Shown: positions 28,641-38,946 of the stretch, piece after piece
Layout: every line of letters starts with the position of its first letter
Numbering within the stretch: position 1 is the first letter of the stretch
Origin: an uncultured Bacillota bacterium
GTDB taxonomy: Bacteria > Bacillota_I > Bacilli_A > RF39 > UBA660
DNA: 46,307 nucleotides
Reading direction: 5' to 3'
NCBI GenBank assembly: GCA_946617625.1
Contig: CAMOKF010000008.1
Coordinates: 1-46,307, forward strand
Made by a program: the position numbers and the translations under genes
The notes under the pieces: generated by a model
Database searches by the model: none
What the model saw: the letters and a program-made list of their open reading frames with translations, nothing else
What the model was told of the DNA's origin: nothing

Positions 28641-28826
28641 TTACCAGCTTGATTTCTTAACACCTGGTATTTGTCCTTTATAAGCTAATTCACGGAAGCA
28701 AATACGGCAGATTCCGAATTTACTCATAACTGCGTGTGGACGACCACAACGTGAGCATCTAGTATATTCACGTACTTTGAATTTTTGTGGTCTATTAGCC
28801 TTTACTATCATACTTTTCTTTGCCAT
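28641..28826 (-). CDS. rpsN: 30S ribosomal protein S14, zinc-binding type
   Basis: MAKKSMIVK...[25 protein letters not shown]; internal ATG preferred over ORF-track start. Confidence 0.97.
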   Translation of the reverse strand: MAKKSMIVKANRPQKFKVREYTRCSRCGRPHAVMSKFGICRICFRELAYKGQIPGVKKSSW

Positions 28827-28839
28827 AATTTTCCTCCAT

Positions 28840-29379
28840 TTACTTTCTAAAAGGAATTCCAAGTCCGTTTAATAAGTCGAATGATTCCTCATTAGTTTTT
28901 GCTGTTGTTACAAATACGATATCCATACCACGTACTTTTACAACATCATCATAATCAATTTCTGAGAAGATTAATTGTTCTTTAATTCCCATTGTATAGT
29001 TTCCTCTACCATCAAATGCTTTAGAACTAACTCCACGGAAATCTCTTACACGAGGTAATGAAATAGATATTAACTTATCCATAAAGTTATACATATTTTC
29101 TCCTCTTAATGTAACTTTACATCCAATTGCTTGTCCTTCTCTTACTTTAAATCCTGCAATTGACTTCTTAGCTCTTGTAACTACTGGTTTTTGTCCAGAT
29201 ATTTTTGTTAAATCTGCTACTGCTGCATCTATTAATTTAGAGTTTTGTGTAGCATCTCCAACACCGATATTAATTACTATTTTTTCTAGTTTTGGAACTT
29301 CCATAACTGACTTATAATTGTATTTTGTTTGTAAACTTGGAACAACTTCATTTAAGTATTTCTCTTTTAGGCGGTTCAT
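28840..29379 (-). CDS. rplE: 50S ribosomal protein L5
   Basis: [16 protein letters not shown]...[21 protein letters not shown]. Confidence 0.99.
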   Translation of the reverse strand: MNRLKEKYLNEVVPSLQTKYNYKSVMEVPKLEKIVINIGVGDATQNSKLIDAAVADLTKISGQKPVVTRAKKSIAGFKVREGQAIGCKVTLRGENMYNFMDKLISISLPRVRDFRGVSSKAFDGRGNYTMGIKEQLIFSEIDYDDVVKVRGMDIVFVTTAKTNEESFDLLNGLGIPFRK

Positions 29380-29396
29380 ATTTACCCTCCTTCCAA

Positions 29397-29705
29397 CTAA
29401 TCAAGCTTCTCGTTTGATTTTTTTGCTATTCTTATTTTTTTATTATTTTTATCTGTTGTATGTCCTATTCTAGTTCTTTTCTTAGTTTTAGGATCAATTA
29501 TCATAACATTTGATGCAGAAATTGGAGCTTCAACTTCAATAATTCCTGCTTGAGACATAGCTGTTGCTTTTTCATGTTTCTTAACTACATGAACTCCTTC
29601 AACTATTACTTTGTTTTCATTTTTTAATGTTTTAATTATTTTTCCTTTTTTACCTTTATCAGAACCAGTGATAACTACAACTTCATCTCCTACTTTAAAG
29701 TTCAT
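29397..29705 (-). CDS. rplX: 50S ribosomal protein L24
   Basis: [18 protein letters not shown] (KOW). Confidence 0.99.
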   Translation of the reverse strand: MNFKVGDEVVVITGSDKGKKGKIIKTLKNENKVIVEGVHVVKKHEKATAMSQAGIIEVEAPISASNVMIIDPKTKKRTRIGHTTDKNNKKIRIAKKSNEKLD

Positions 29706-29719
29706 AAATTATCCTCCTC

Positions 29720-30088
29720 TTATAGTACTTCTTTTGCTAAAGAAACAATTTTCATGTAATCTTTATCACGAAGTTCTCTTGCTACTGGTCCAAAAATACG
29801 AGTTCCTACTGGACTCTTGTCATCACGAATGATAACACAAGCATTGTCATCGAACTTAATGTATGATCCATCTTCACGACGAACGCCTTGACGACTACGA
29901 ACGATAACTGCTTTTACAACTTTACCTTTTGGTACTGGTGAGTTAGGAATTGCACTTTTAACTGTTCCAACTACTACATCACCAATGTTACCAGTCTTTA
30001 CTTTACTTCCTCCCATAACACGAATTACTAATAGTTCACGTGCTCCAGAGTTGTCAGCAACTTTTAATCGACTTTCTTGTTGTAACAT
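29720..30088 (-). CDS. rplN: 50S ribosomal protein L14
   Basis: [18 protein letters not shown]. Confidence 0.99.
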   Translation of the reverse strand: MLQQESRLKVADNSGARELLVIRVMGGSKVKTGNIGDVVVGTVKSAIPNSPVPKGKVVKAVIVRSRQGVRREDGSYIKFDDNACVIIRDDKSPVGTRIFGPVARELRDKDYMKIVSLAKEVL

Positions 30089-30115
30089 AAATTATTCCTC
30101 CTTCTCATCTAAGCG

Positions 30116-30376
30116 TTAAATAATAACTGCTTCTTTTACTATTTCTTTTAAATAGAAATGTTTAGTCTTTGATAATGGTCTAGTTTCAACTATACGAACT
30201 ACATCTCCAACTTTTGCAATATTCTTTTCATCATGTACACAATATTTTTTAGAGCTTTTAACTCTCTTGTGATATTTAGGATGGACTTTATAAGTTTCTA
30301 CTAAAACATTTATTGTCTTATCATTAGTAGCGTTGATAACTGTACCAACTAATTCTCTTCTAAGTGTTTTTTCCAT
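30116..30376 (-). CDS. rpsQ: 30S ribosomal protein S17
   Basis: [19 protein letters not shown]...[16 protein letters not shown]. Confidence 0.99.
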   Translation of the reverse strand: MEKTLRRELVGTVINATNDKTINVLVETYKVHPKYHKRVKSSKKYCVHDEKNIAKVGDVVRIVETRPLSKTKHFYLKEIVKEAVII

Positions 30377-30389
30377 GTTTTATTCCCTC

Positions 30390-30584
30390 CTACTCGCTAA
30401 TCTCACGTTCTCTTAGAACGGTTTTATATCTTGCAACGGTGTGTCTTAAATCTCTTATTCTAGAAGGTTTTTCTAAATTTCCTGTTGCTTGTTGGAAACG
30501 TAAGTTAAATAATTCTTGTTTAGCTTCAAATAATTTTTGATTAATTTCTTCTGTTGTTAATTCTCTTATTTCTTTAACCTTCAT
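30390..30584 (-). CDS. rpmC: 50S ribosomal protein L29
   Basis: [30 protein letters not shown]. Confidence 0.98.
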   Translation of the reverse strand: MKVKEIRELTTEEINQKLFEAKQELFNLRFQQATGNLEKPSRIRDLRHTVARYKTVLREREISE

Positions 30585-31005
30585 TTACTTCACCACCATT
30601 TTCTTTTTTTACAAATTTTGTTGTGATTGGTAGTTTATGAGAAGCAAGTCTTAATGCTTCACGAGCTGTAGCTTCATCTACTCCAGAAATTTCAAACATG
30701 ATTTTTCCTTCTTTTACTACTGCTACCCATCCTTCAACATTACCTTTACCTTTACCTTGTCTTGTACCGATAGGTTTTTTAGTTAAAGGCATATGTGGGA
30801 AAATGTTTATCCAAACGTTTCCACCACGTTTCATATAACGAGTCATAGCAATACGAGCTGCTTCAATTTGATTAGCTGTAATCCAAGCACCTTCTTTTGC
30901 TTGTAAACCGTATTCACCTTTTGTTAATTCTCTATTACCACGAGAGCGACCTTCGTAAGGTAATCTATGAACACGACGATATTTAGTTCTTGACGGTATT
31001 AACAT
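30574..31005 (-). CDS. rplP: 50S ribosomal protein L16
   Basis: [14 protein letters not shown]...[16 protein letters not shown]-type block. Confidence 0.99.
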   Translation of the reverse strand: MLIPSRTKYRRVHRLPYEGRSRGNRELTKGEYGLQAKEGAWITANQIEAARIAMTRYMKRGGNVWINIFPHMPLTKKPIGTRQGKGKGNVEGWVAVVKEGKIMFEISGVDEATAREALRLASHKLPITTKFVKKENGGEVNEG

Positions 31006-31007
31006 AA

Positions 31008-31658
31008 TTAATTACCTCCTTTAGCCTTTTTGTTTAGGATTTCTCCTTTATAGATCCATACCTTTACACCAATTTTTCCAAATGTTGTATCAGCTTCTGC
31101 GAAACCATAATCAACATCAGCTCTTAATGTATGTAGAGGAATAGTTCCTTCTGTGTATCCTTCGCTACGAGCCATATCTGCTCCACCTAAACGTCCAGAT
31201 ACTGATGTTTTAATTCCCTTAGCTCCTGATTTCATTGCATTTCTAATTGCACGTTTTTGAGCCATACGGAATGATGCTCTATTTGTAATTTGATTTGCAA
31301 TACTTTCAGCAACTAATTGAGCATCCATATCAGCTTTTTTGATATCACTGATTGTAATTTGAATTTCTTCTCCAGCAATTTTTGAAATTTCTTTCTTTAA
31401 TTCTTCAATGCCTTCTCCACCGTGTCCAATAATAACACCTGGTTTTGCAGAGTGAATAACAACTTCACATCTCTTAGCATTTCTTTCAATTTCAACTTTA
31501 GCTACACTAGCATTTTTTAATTTTTCATCGATATAATTACGGATTTTAACATCACGTTCTAAAGTCTTAGAAAAATCTTTATTGTTAGCATACCATTTAG
31601 CTTGCCAGTCTTTATTGATTCCAATTCTAAGTCCATTAGGATTTACCTTTTGTCCCAT
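31008..31658 (-). CDS. rpsC: 30S ribosomal protein S3
   Basis: [14 protein letters not shown]...[14 protein letters not shown]. Confidence 0.99.
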   Translation of the reverse strand: MGQKVNPNGLRIGINKDWQAKWYANNKDFSKTLERDVKIRNYIDEKLKNASVAKVEIERNAKRCEVVIHSAKPGVIIGHGGEGIEELKKEISKIAGEEIQITISDIKKADMDAQLVAESIANQITNRASFRMAQKRAIRNAMKSGAKGIKTSVSGRLGGADMARSEGYTEGTIPLHTLRADVDYGFAEADTTFGKIGVKVWIYKGEILNKKAKGGN

Positions 31659-31674
31659 GTACGTAACCTCCTTA

Positions 31675-32010
31675 TTAGTTTTTTGTAGCCACTACTATAT
31701 TAATGTGACTAGTTCTATGATCTCTATGTCCAATATGAGAACGTGAATCAAAGAAATGACGTTTCATAACTGGACCTGCATCTACTCTTGCTTCTTTAAC
31801 ATATAATGTTGCAGCATCTGCACCATTATTATTTACAGCGTTAGCGATAGCTGAGTCTAATACTTTTTTAATTAGTCTTGCTGATTTTGAGTTAGTGTTA
31901 TTTAAAATATTTAATGCTTCACTAACGTTTTTACCACGAATCATATCGATTGTAATACGAGTTCTGATAGGTGATACGCGAAGACCTTTAGCAATTGCTT
32001 TTGCTTCCAT
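31675..32010 (-). CDS. rplV: 50S ribosomal protein L22
   Basis: [17 protein letters not shown]. Confidence 0.99.
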   Translation of the reverse strand: MEAKAIAKGLRVSPIRTRITIDMIRGKNVSEALNILNNTNSKSARLIKKVLDSAIANAVNNNGADAATLYVKEARVDAGPVMKRHFFDSRSHIGHRDHRTSHINIVVATKN

Positions 32011-32035
32011 TTAATACCCTCCTAGTCATTATTTT

Positions 32036-32302
32036 TTATTTTTTGTCTGAACCATGTCCACCAAATTTACGTGTTAATGCAAATTCACCTAATTTATGTC
32101 CAACCATATCTTCTGTAACATAAACTGGAATAAATTCTTTCCCATTGTGAACAGCAAATGTGTGTCCTATAAAGTCTGGGAAAATAGTGGAACGGCGTGA
32201 CCATGTTTTAATGACTTCTTTTTTTCCTGATTTATTTAATTCTTGAACCTTTTTTAGTAATCTATCAAATACATAAGGTCCTTTTTTTAAACTTCTTGCC
32301 AT
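32036..32302 (-). CDS. rpsS: 30S ribosomal protein S19
   Basis: [11 protein letters not shown]...[15 protein letters not shown]. Confidence 0.99.
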   Translation of the reverse strand: MARSLKKGPYVFDRLLKKVQELNKSGKKEVIKTWSRRSTIFPDFIGHTFAVHNGKEFIPVYVTEDMVGHKLGEFALTRKFGGHGSDKK

Positions 32303-32322
32303 TTATTAATCATCCTTTCCTA

Positions 32323-33153
32323 TTATTTATTATTTCTGCGACGTACTATGAACTTGTCAGATTGTTTTTTCTTACGTGTCTTTAATCCAAGTGCTGGTTT
32401 ACCCCAAGGTGTCATTGGTGCTTTACGTCCTACTGGAGCACGTCCTTCACCACCACCATGTGGATGGTCATTAGGATTCATAACAGAACCACGAACAGTA
32501 GGTCTAATACCCATGTGACGTTTACGTCCTGCTTTTCCTACTTTAACAAGTGAAGCGTCTTCATTTCCAACTTCTCCAACTGTTGCCATACAAGTTCCTA
32601 AAACTTTTCTTTGTTCACCACTTGATAAACGAATCATAACGTAATTTCCTTCACGTCCTAAGATTTGTGCAGATGAACCAGCAGATCTTGCTAATTCTCC
32701 ACCTTTTCCTGGACGAAGTTCTATATTATGAATCATAGTACCAACTGGAATATTCATAATTGGTAATGCATTACCAACTTTTATATCAGCATTTTCTCCT
32801 GCTTCAATTGTTTGTCCAACAACTAAACCTTTAGGAGCAATGATATATCTTTTTTCTCCATCTGCATAACTTATTAAAGCTATATTTGCAGTTCTATTTG
32901 GATCATATTCTATGCTAGCTACTGATCCAGGTACGTTTAATTTATTTCTTTTGAAATCAATGATACGATATTTTCTTTTAGCTCCTCCACCTTGATGACG
33001 AACTGTTATCTTACCTTGATTATTACGTCCACCATTTTTTCTCATAGTTACTACTAGAGATTTTTCTGGAGTACTTGTAGTAATTTCATCATTAATTAAT
33101 GTAGACATTTTTCTACGACCTGGTGTAGTAGGTTTATAATTTCTGATTGCCAT
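32323..33153 (-). CDS. rplB: 50S ribosomal protein L2
   Basis: [21 protein letters not shown]...[19 protein letters not shown]. Confidence 0.99.
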   Translation of the reverse strand: MAIRNYKPTTPGRRKMSTLINDEITTSTPEKSLVVTMRKNGGRNNQGKITVRHQGGGAKRKYRIIDFKRNKLNVPGSVASIEYDPNRTANIALISYADGEKRYIIAPKGLVVGQTIEAGENADIKVGNALPIMNIPVGTMIHNIELRPGKGGELARSAGSSAQILGREGNYVMIRLSSGEQRKVLGTCMATVGEVGNEDASLVKVGKAGRKRHMGIRPTVRGSVMNPNDHPHGGGEGRAPVGRKAPMTPWGKPALGLKTRKKKQSDKFIVRRRNNK

Positions 33154-33169
33154 AATTTATTCTCCTCCC

Positions 33170-33454
33170 TTAACCAAGATCAATTGTTTGTCCTTCTTCT
33201 AAAGTAACAATTGCTTTCTTTGAACGATTAGTTAATCCTGTATAACGTCCAACTCTTCTTTTCTTAACTTTTACATTAATTGTTCTTATTTGTTTAACTT
33301 TAACGTTAAATAATTTTTCAATAGCTTCTTTAATTTCAGTTTTATTTGCTTTTGGATCTACTTTAAAAGTATATTGTCCATTGCTTTTAGCTATTTGTGA
33401 TTTTTCAGTAATTACTGGTGCTTTTACTATTTCTAAATACTTAGTGTCTTTCAT
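33170..33454 (-). CDS. rplW: 50S ribosomal protein L23
   Basis: APVITEKSQIAKSNGQYTFKVDPKANKTEIKEA. Confidence 0.99.
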   Translation of the reverse strand: MKDTKYLEIVKAPVITEKSQIAKSNGQYTFKVDPKANKTEIKEAIEKLFNVKVKQIRTINVKVKKRRVGRYTGLTNRSKKAIVTLEEGQTIDLG

Positions 33455-34080
33455 TATTTAAGCACCTCCTCGATATTTTTAATTGCTTCTTCAGTAGCAA
33501 CAACTACATCTGTACTAACTAAATCTAATACATTGATTTCTTCAGCAGAAATTAAAACTAAATTTCTAATATTTCTTGAAGCTAAGATTGTATTATCATC
33601 AAATTTATCTACAACTAATAATACTTTCTTGTCTGCTACTTTTAATGTTTCTAGAAGTGTTATCATATCTTTTGTTTTAGCTGTATCTAATGCTAAACTT
33701 TCGATAACTATTAATGCTTTTTCTGCAACTTTTTCGCTTAATGCAGATCTTAAAGCTATTCTTCTTTCTTTTCTATTTTGTTTTTTACTATAGTCTCTAG
33801 GTACTGGAGTTCCATATCTTCCTCCACCAACCCATTGAACTGCTCTAATTGAACCTTGACGAGCACGTCCTGTTCCTTTTTGTCTCCATGGTTTCTTTCC
33901 ACCACCAGAAACTTCTGAACGGTTCTTTGTTTTATGAGTTCCTTGTCTTAATGAAGCCATTGATAAAATAATTGCATCATTTAAAACATTATTGTTTGGG
34001 GTAATTCCAAATATTTCTTCATTTAAATTTATGTCCTTTACTTTTTCACCTTTAAGATTTAAAAGTTCTACTTTTTTCAT
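33454..34080 (-). CDS. rplD: 50S ribosomal protein L4
   Basis: RQGTHKTKNRSEVSGGGKKPWRQKGTGRARQGS. Confidence 0.99.
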   Translation of the reverse strand: MKKVELLNLKGEKVKDINLNEEIFGITPNNNVLNDAIILSMASLRQGTHKTKNRSEVSGGGKKPWRQKGTGRARQGSIRAVQWVGGGRYGTPVPRDYSKKQNRKERRIALRSALSEKVAEKALIVIESLALDTAKTKDMITLLETLKVADKKVLLVVDKFDDNTILASRNIRNLVLISAEEINVLDLVSTDVVVATEEAIKNIEEVLK

Positions 34081-34144
34081 TAACGATTCCTCCTTTCATC
34101 ACTTATATTTATACTTTTTTCTTTCCTTATATATATAGTGACGA

Positions 34145-34867
34145 TTATTCTTCAGTATTTTCTACAGTTGCTTCAGTTACTTCTTCAATTGCTGGTTTAG
34201 CTTCTTCATAGCTTACTAAATCAGCAGCTGCGTTTTTAACATTTGGTTTCTTAACTGCAGTACGAATCATAACTAATGATTTCTTTGGACCAGGGACATT
34301 ACCCTTTATAAGAATTACACTATTTTCTGTATCAATTGATACGATTTCTAGATTTTGAACTGTTCTTTGAACATTACCCATTTGACCAGGCATCTTTTTA
34401 CCTTTTAATACGTGCATTGGTAACATAGTACCTAGTGATCCAACACCTCTATGGTATTGTGAACCGTGTCCCATAGGACCTCTAGTTTGGTTATGACGTT
34501 TGATTACACCTTGGAAACCTTTACCTTTAGATGTTCCAGTAACATCAACCATTTCCCCTTCGCTGAAAACGTCTACACCTATAGTTTGACCTAAAGTGTA
34601 TTCACTAACGTTAACTCCTCTTATTTCTTTTAAGAAGCGCTTAGGTTCAGTATTTGCTTTCTTTGTATGACCCATAGCTGGTTTGTTGCTTAAACTTTCT
34701 CTTACTGTATCTGTAGCAAGTTGAATAGCATCATAACCATCTTTTTCAACTGTTTTGATTTGAGTAACAACGTTTGGCTCAACTTCAACAACAGTAACCG
34801 GAATTAATTTACCTTCTTTAGTAAATACTTGAGTCATTCCGATTTTTTTACCTAAGATTCCTTTCAT
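34145..34867 (-). CDS. rplC: 50S ribosomal protein L3
   Basis: [15 protein letters not shown]...[31 protein letters not shown] before this ATG. Confidence 0.98.
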   Translation of the reverse strand: MKGILGKKIGMTQVFTKEGKLIPVTVVEVEPNVVTQIKTVEKDGYDAIQLATDTVRESLSNKPAMGHTKKANTEPKRFLKEIRGVNVSEYTLGQTIGVDVFSEGEMVDVTGTSKGKGFQGVIKRHNQTRGPMGHGSQYHRGVGSLGTMLPMHVLKGKKMPGQMGNVQRTVQNLEIVSIDTENSVILIKGNVPGPKKSLVMIRTAVKKPNVKNAAADLVSYEEAKPAIEEVTEATVENTEE

Positions 34868-34881
34868 TGTTTTTTCCTCCA

Positions 34882-35193
34882 TTATTTAGTTTTAATTTCG
34901 ATATCTACACCGCTTGGTAAATCTAAGTGAGCTAATGCATCAATAGTTTCCTTGCTTGGATTTTTGATATCAATAAGTCTTTTGTGTGTACGCATTTCGA
35001 ATTGTTCACGAGAATCTTTATATTTATGAACAGCTCTTAAAATTGTGAATTTTTCAATTTCAGTTGGAAGTGGTACTGGACCAGAGATTTCTCCACCAGA
35101 TCTTCTTACTGTTTCAACAATCTTTTTTGCTGCATTATCTAAAATTCTGTGATCATATCCTTTGATTCTAATGCGAATCTTTTCTGTTGACAT
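34882..35193 (-). CDS. rpsJ: 30S ribosomal protein S10
   Basis: [18 protein letters not shown]...SGPVPLPT. Confidence 0.99.
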   Translation of the reverse strand: MSTEKIRIRIKGYDHRILDNAAKKIVETVRRSGGEISGPVPLPTEIEKFTILRAVHKYKDSREQFEMRTHKRLIDIKNPSKETIDALAHLDLPSGVDIEIKTK

Positions 35194-35333
35194 TTAAAAT
35201 CCTCCCTTCGCCTATATCTAGTATAGACTTGCTCCGCACGAATAACCCGAGTCCAAATTAAGTGTATTTCTTTTAAAGAACTATCAACTTAACCTGGTGT
35301 ATCGACAACCTCGCACATCTAAGCAGTCACACG
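35194..35333 (-). promoter_or_regulatory. candidate structured leader of the S10 operon
   Basis: About 140-nt leader; TTAAGT...ACTTAA (35258-35263/35287-35292) enclosing TTCTTT/AAAGAA, plus GACT...AGTC (35226-35253). Confidence 0.5.
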
Positions 35334-35339
35334 TATTAA

Positions 35340-35368
35340 ATTATAACAAGATACTTGTTTTTTTGCAA
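35340..35368 (-). promoter_or_regulatory. sigma-A-like promoter for the S10/spc operon
   Basis: TTGCAA (35363-35368) - 17 nt - TATAAT (35340-35345). Confidence 0.8.
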
Positions 35369-35416
35369 GTACTTTTTTTAATTTTTTCTTTATTTTTCAA
35401 TAATTTTTAACAATTT

Positions 35417-35449
35417 AAAAAGAAGCAAAATTATTATTGCTTCTTTTTT
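35417..35449 (-). terminator. terminator formed by last codons of dinB
   Basis: AAAAAGAAGCAA/TTGCTTCTTTTT stem contains KKKKQ-stop coding. Confidence 0.75.
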
Positions 35450-36648
35450 TTATCTTTCGCTATTTGTTTTAACGAAGCTGATATTATTACTTCTGATCCA
35501 AATTTCTTATTGATACTATCTATTGTATGTTCTATTTCAATATCTTTTTTTTCTTCTATATCGGCATCAAATATAGAAATTTGCTCATTTTTTATTTCAT
35601 TTAAATCTGATAATCTTACCCCTATTAACCTTAAAGCTTCTTTTTTAAAGTTCTTATCAAATATATTAATAACTTTTTTATATATTTCTTTTGTGTTATC
35701 TGTTGGATTATCTAGTTTTTCTTGAGCACTATAAGAATTAAAATTTTTATCTTTGAATATTACTGCTACTGTGCTTGCATATTTTTTCTTTTCTCTTAAT
35801 TCTCTACTTACCCTTTCAGTTTGCTCTAAAAGACATTCTTTCAATTTATCAGTATTGTCTGTATCATATTTTAGAGTTCTAGTAGTGCTAATACTATTAT
35901 CTTTATGATAATTTTCTTCATTTACTTCACTGTTATCAATTCCCCAACTGGCATTTTTTAAATATTCAGCTTGTTTTTTAAATATTTTTTCTAATTTTTT
36001 ATAATCTGTATGTGCTAATTGCTCTATGGTATTTATATTCATTCTATGTAATTCTTCACTAGTTTTCTTTCCTACCATAAAAAGTTCCTTTACATCAAGT
36101 GGCCATAATTTCGATGCTATTTCATCTTTAAGTAAAGTGTGTACTTTGTCTGGTTTTTCAAAATCAGATGCCATTTTTGCACATAATTTGTTATTTCCTA
36201 TTCCAACATTAACAGTAAATCCATACGTATTCTTTATTTCATCTTTTATTTTATGTGCTAGTGCTACATAGTCTTTATAAAGATAATTTGTACCTGTCAT
36301 ATCAACAAAACATTCATCAATTGAAAATTCTTCTATATTTGGTGAATACTGCTTTAAATAATCTTTAAATTTTCTTGATTCAATTTGATACCACTCTCTA
36401 TTAGCTGGAAATACTTGTAGATTTGGACATTTCTTTCTAGCTTGAAATATAGGTTCTCCTGTTACTATTCCCATCTTTTTAGCTATAGGTGATTTTGCTA
36501 AAACTACTCCTCTTCTTTCTTTTTCATCTCCACCAATTATTGAAGGTATTTTTCTTATGTCTACTTTATACCCATGTTCTAATAAATATATTGCTGTCCA
36601 TGATAAAAATGCATTATTAACATCAATATGAAATATTATTCTTTCCAT
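35434..36648 (-). CDS. dinB: DNA polymerase IV (Y-family)
   Basis: IIFHIDVNNAFLSW, YSPNIEEFSIDECFVDMTG, GIGNNKLCAKMASDFEKP. Confidence 0.95.
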   Translation of the reverse strand: MERIIFHIDVNNAFLSWTAIYLLEHGYKVDIRKIPSIIGGDEKERRGVVLAKSPIAKKMGIVTGEPIFQARKKCPNLQVFPANREWYQIESRKFKDYLKQYSPNIEEFSIDECFVDMTGTNYLYKDYVALAHKIKDEIKNTYGFTVNVGIGNNKLCAKMASDFEKPDKVHTLLKDEIASKLWPLDVKELFMVGKKTSEELHRMNINTIEQLAHTDYKKLEKIFKKQAEYLKNASWGIDNSEVNEENYHKDNSISTTRTLKYDTDNTDKLKECLLEQTERVSRELREKKKYASTVAVIFKDKNFNSYSAQEKLDNPTDNTKEIYKKVINIFDKNFKKEALRLIGVRLSDLNEIKNEQISIFDADIEEKKDIEIEHTIDSINKKFGSEVIISASLKQIAKDKKKKQ

Positions 36649-36702
36649 AAATACCTCCTATGTAAATTATAGAACATTTTTTCGAATATAACAACAAATA
36701 AA

Positions 36703-36722
36703 AAAGCATAGTATTATGCTTT
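36703..36722 (-). terminator. intrinsic terminator starting in the stop codon of the 36721 gene
   Basis: AAAGCATA/TATGCTTT stem with T-run on minus strand. Confidence 0.7.
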
Positions 36723-37998
36723 ATATTTTTATAGTGTTTAAGCAGAATGTTGAATATATAGGTATATATCTTACTTCTTTCTTAGTTTGGAAGTTATTAT
36801 CTGTGATTCTATATGCTTGTTCTACTTGATGTTTCTTCATAAATACAGATAATGATTTAGCTTTAGAATTTGTTTTTGTAATTATCTCTATAGGTATTAT
36901 TTTACCCATTCTATTTTGAATTACAAAGTTTACTTCTGCTTTACCATCAGATTGATAATAATATAATAAGTAACCTGCTTCAACTAATGTTTTAGCTATA
37001 TGATTTTCATACATTGTTTCTTTTAAATTTTCATCAGTCATTAATCTTTTTTCATTTGTGTGAAGCATAGAAAATAATAATCCATCATCTGGTAAATATA
37101 ATTTAAAGCTGTCTGCTTCTTTGCAGCTACTTAAAGGTGACTTAACATCTTTTATCTTGTAACTCCTGTATAATAATTGATTATTAACTAAGAAATTGAT
37201 TGATGTCTCAAACTCTTTTGCTCTTCTTCCATCACCTATAACTCCATATTGAAACTTTTTATTAGCTTTCTTTAATTGAAATGGTATGGAGTTTAATACT
37301 TCTATTCCTCTAGGTATATCAATTAAGTTTGTATTTAGAGCTATTTCTTTCTTATATACATCTAGTATTTTTTGTTTTATTGCATCTATTTCAAAATAGC
37401 TTTTCCCTTCTATCTTTGCTGATACTGCTTCTGGAAATCCACCAGTTATTAAATAATCTTGAAAAAAGTCTAAAGCAACTTTATGAAATGGATTAGTTTT
37501 TCTTTTTTCGAAGCATTCTCTTATAAGATTAGCTAAATTTTTCTCTTCTAATGCCCATAAATATTCTTCAAAATCCATCTCAGTCATATTTTTAAACTGT
37601 AGTTCTTCACCTTTAAATTCACTAAGTTTTTCTCTTCTTGAAGTGATTGCTATAATATTATATTCACTTTTATCACTTCCAAATAGTTTAATACCTTTAA
37701 CTATATCATTGTTCACCAAATTATCTAAGACTATTAATGTGTCATTTTTTAATATTGTTTCTCCAGATATTAGTGATAAGTTAACAATTATTTTTTCGAT
37801 AGCTTTTTCTCTTCTAAATAAATCATCTAACTCTACATTATTTTCAGTATTAAAATAAACTACATTCTTATATTCTTTTTCTCCAAATGATAATACTGAA
37901 AATGTTTTACCTACTTGTTTGCTGCCATAAAGCATAAGTGGTTTCCCACTTGAATCATTTTTCCATTTACGAAGAAACTGTGATATCTTTCGTTCCAT
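36721..37998 (-). CDS. AAA_14/DUF4143-type ATP-binding protein, PD-(D/E)xK-like C-terminus appears degenerate
   Basis: LMLYGSKQVGKTFSV Walker A, LIVLDNL, DYLITGGFPEAV, AEVNFVIQNRMGKIIPIEI. Confidence 0.88.
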   Translation of the reverse strand: MERKISQFLRKWKNDSSGKPLMLYGSKQVGKTFSVLSFGEKEYKNVVYFNTENNVELDDLFRREKAIEKIIVNLSLISGETILKNDTLIVLDNLVNNDIVKGIKLFGSDKSEYNIIAITSRREKLSEFKGEELQFKNMTEMDFEEYLWALEEKNLANLIRECFEKRKTNPFHKVALDFFQDYLITGGFPEAVSAKIEGKSYFEIDAIKQKILDVYKKEIALNTNLIDIPRGIEVLNSIPFQLKKANKKFQYGVIGDGRRAKEFETSINFLVNNQLLYRSYKIKDVKSPLSSCKEADSFKLYLPDDGLLFSMLHTNEKRLMTDENLKETMYENHIAKTLVEAGYLLYYYQSDGKAEVNFVIQNRMGKIIPIEIITKTNSKAKSLSVFMKKHQVEQAYRITDNNFQTKKEVRYIPIYSTFCLNTIKI

Positions 37999-38085
37999 AA
38001 ACTGTTACCTCCTCACATATTTTACAAATTAAGTATACATTTAAATGTCTTTTATGTCAAGAAAAGTGTTTTTTCAGTAACAAAA

Positions 38086-38106
38086 AAAGATGCAATTGCA
38101 CCTTTA
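38086..38106 (-). terminator. terminator of spo0A
   Basis: AAAGGTGCA/TGCATCTTT stem with T-run on minus strand. Confidence 0.7.
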
Positions 38107-38856
38107 ACTATATTCTAATCTTAACATATCAGCTATTGTTACTATGAATTCAGAATTAGTTGGTTTAGCTTTATCTATACTTACACTATATCCAAATATG
38201 TCTTCCATCATATCCCAATTTCCTCTATTCCAACTTACCTCTATTGCATGTCTCATAGATCTTTCTACGCGTGATTCATTAGAAGTAAATTTATTAGCTA
38301 TTATTGGATATAAGCCTTTAGTGATTTTACTTGATAATGTTGGATCATAATAAACAAGCATTATACCTTCCCTTATGTAATCATATCCCTTTAAATTAGA
38401 AGGTACACCTAATTCATGAATAATCTTAGTAATTCTCTTCTTCAATGATACTTTTTCATTTTCTATTGTTACTTTTTCACTATCTACAAAGTAATTATTA
38501 ATTCTTTTTTCTAAGATTTTTAAATCAAATGGTTTCATCATATAACCTATAACATTTAATTCTTTAGCTCTTTCCATTATTTCCAAATCTTTATAAGAAC
38601 TTATTATTAATACTTTTTTATTAATCTTTTTATCTTTAATAGTTTCTAATAAGGATAAACCATCTATTTTTGGAATTAATGGTTCTAGAAGTATTAAATC
38701 ATATTCTTCTTGTCTAGAATCTATAATTCTTTTAGCTTCTTCCCCATTACTTGCTTCATATTTAATTCTAATATTAGTATTTTCTTCTAAATATTTTTTC
38801 ATTGTTACTACTAAGTCTTTATCATCATCTACAACTAATAAATTTATTGTTTTCAT
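38104..38856 (-). CDS. spo0A: Spo0A-type response regulator with Glu at the phospho-acceptor position
   Basis: Receiver + Spo0A_C: ITKIIHELGVPSNLKGYDYIREGIMLVYYD...SRVERSMRHAIEVSWNRGNWDMMEDIFGYSV...KAKPTNSEFIVTIADMLRLEYS. Confidence 0.95.
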   Translation of the reverse strand: MKTINLLVVDDDKDLVVTMKKYLEENTNIRIKYEASNGEEAKRIIDSRQEEYDLILLEPLIPKIDGLSLLETIKDKKINKKVLIISSYKDLEIMERAKELNVIGYMMKPFDLKILEKRINNYFVDSEKVTIENEKVSLKKRITKIIHELGVPSNLKGYDYIREGIMLVYYDPTLSSKITKGLYPIIANKFTSNESRVERSMRHAIEVSWNRGNWDMMEDIFGYSVSIDKAKPTNSEFIVTIADMLRLEYS

Positions 38857-38915
38857 TTAGTCTCCTATCATATAACTACTTAGCATATTAATTGTATTAC
38901 ATATTTCTACAAAAT

Positions 38916-38940
38916 AAAAGAGCGTAAAAGCTCTTCTTTT
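38916..38940 (-). terminator. terminator of tpiA
   Basis: AAAAGAGC...GCTCTTCTTTT hairpin. Confidence 0.65.
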
Positions 38941-38946
38941 GTCGAT

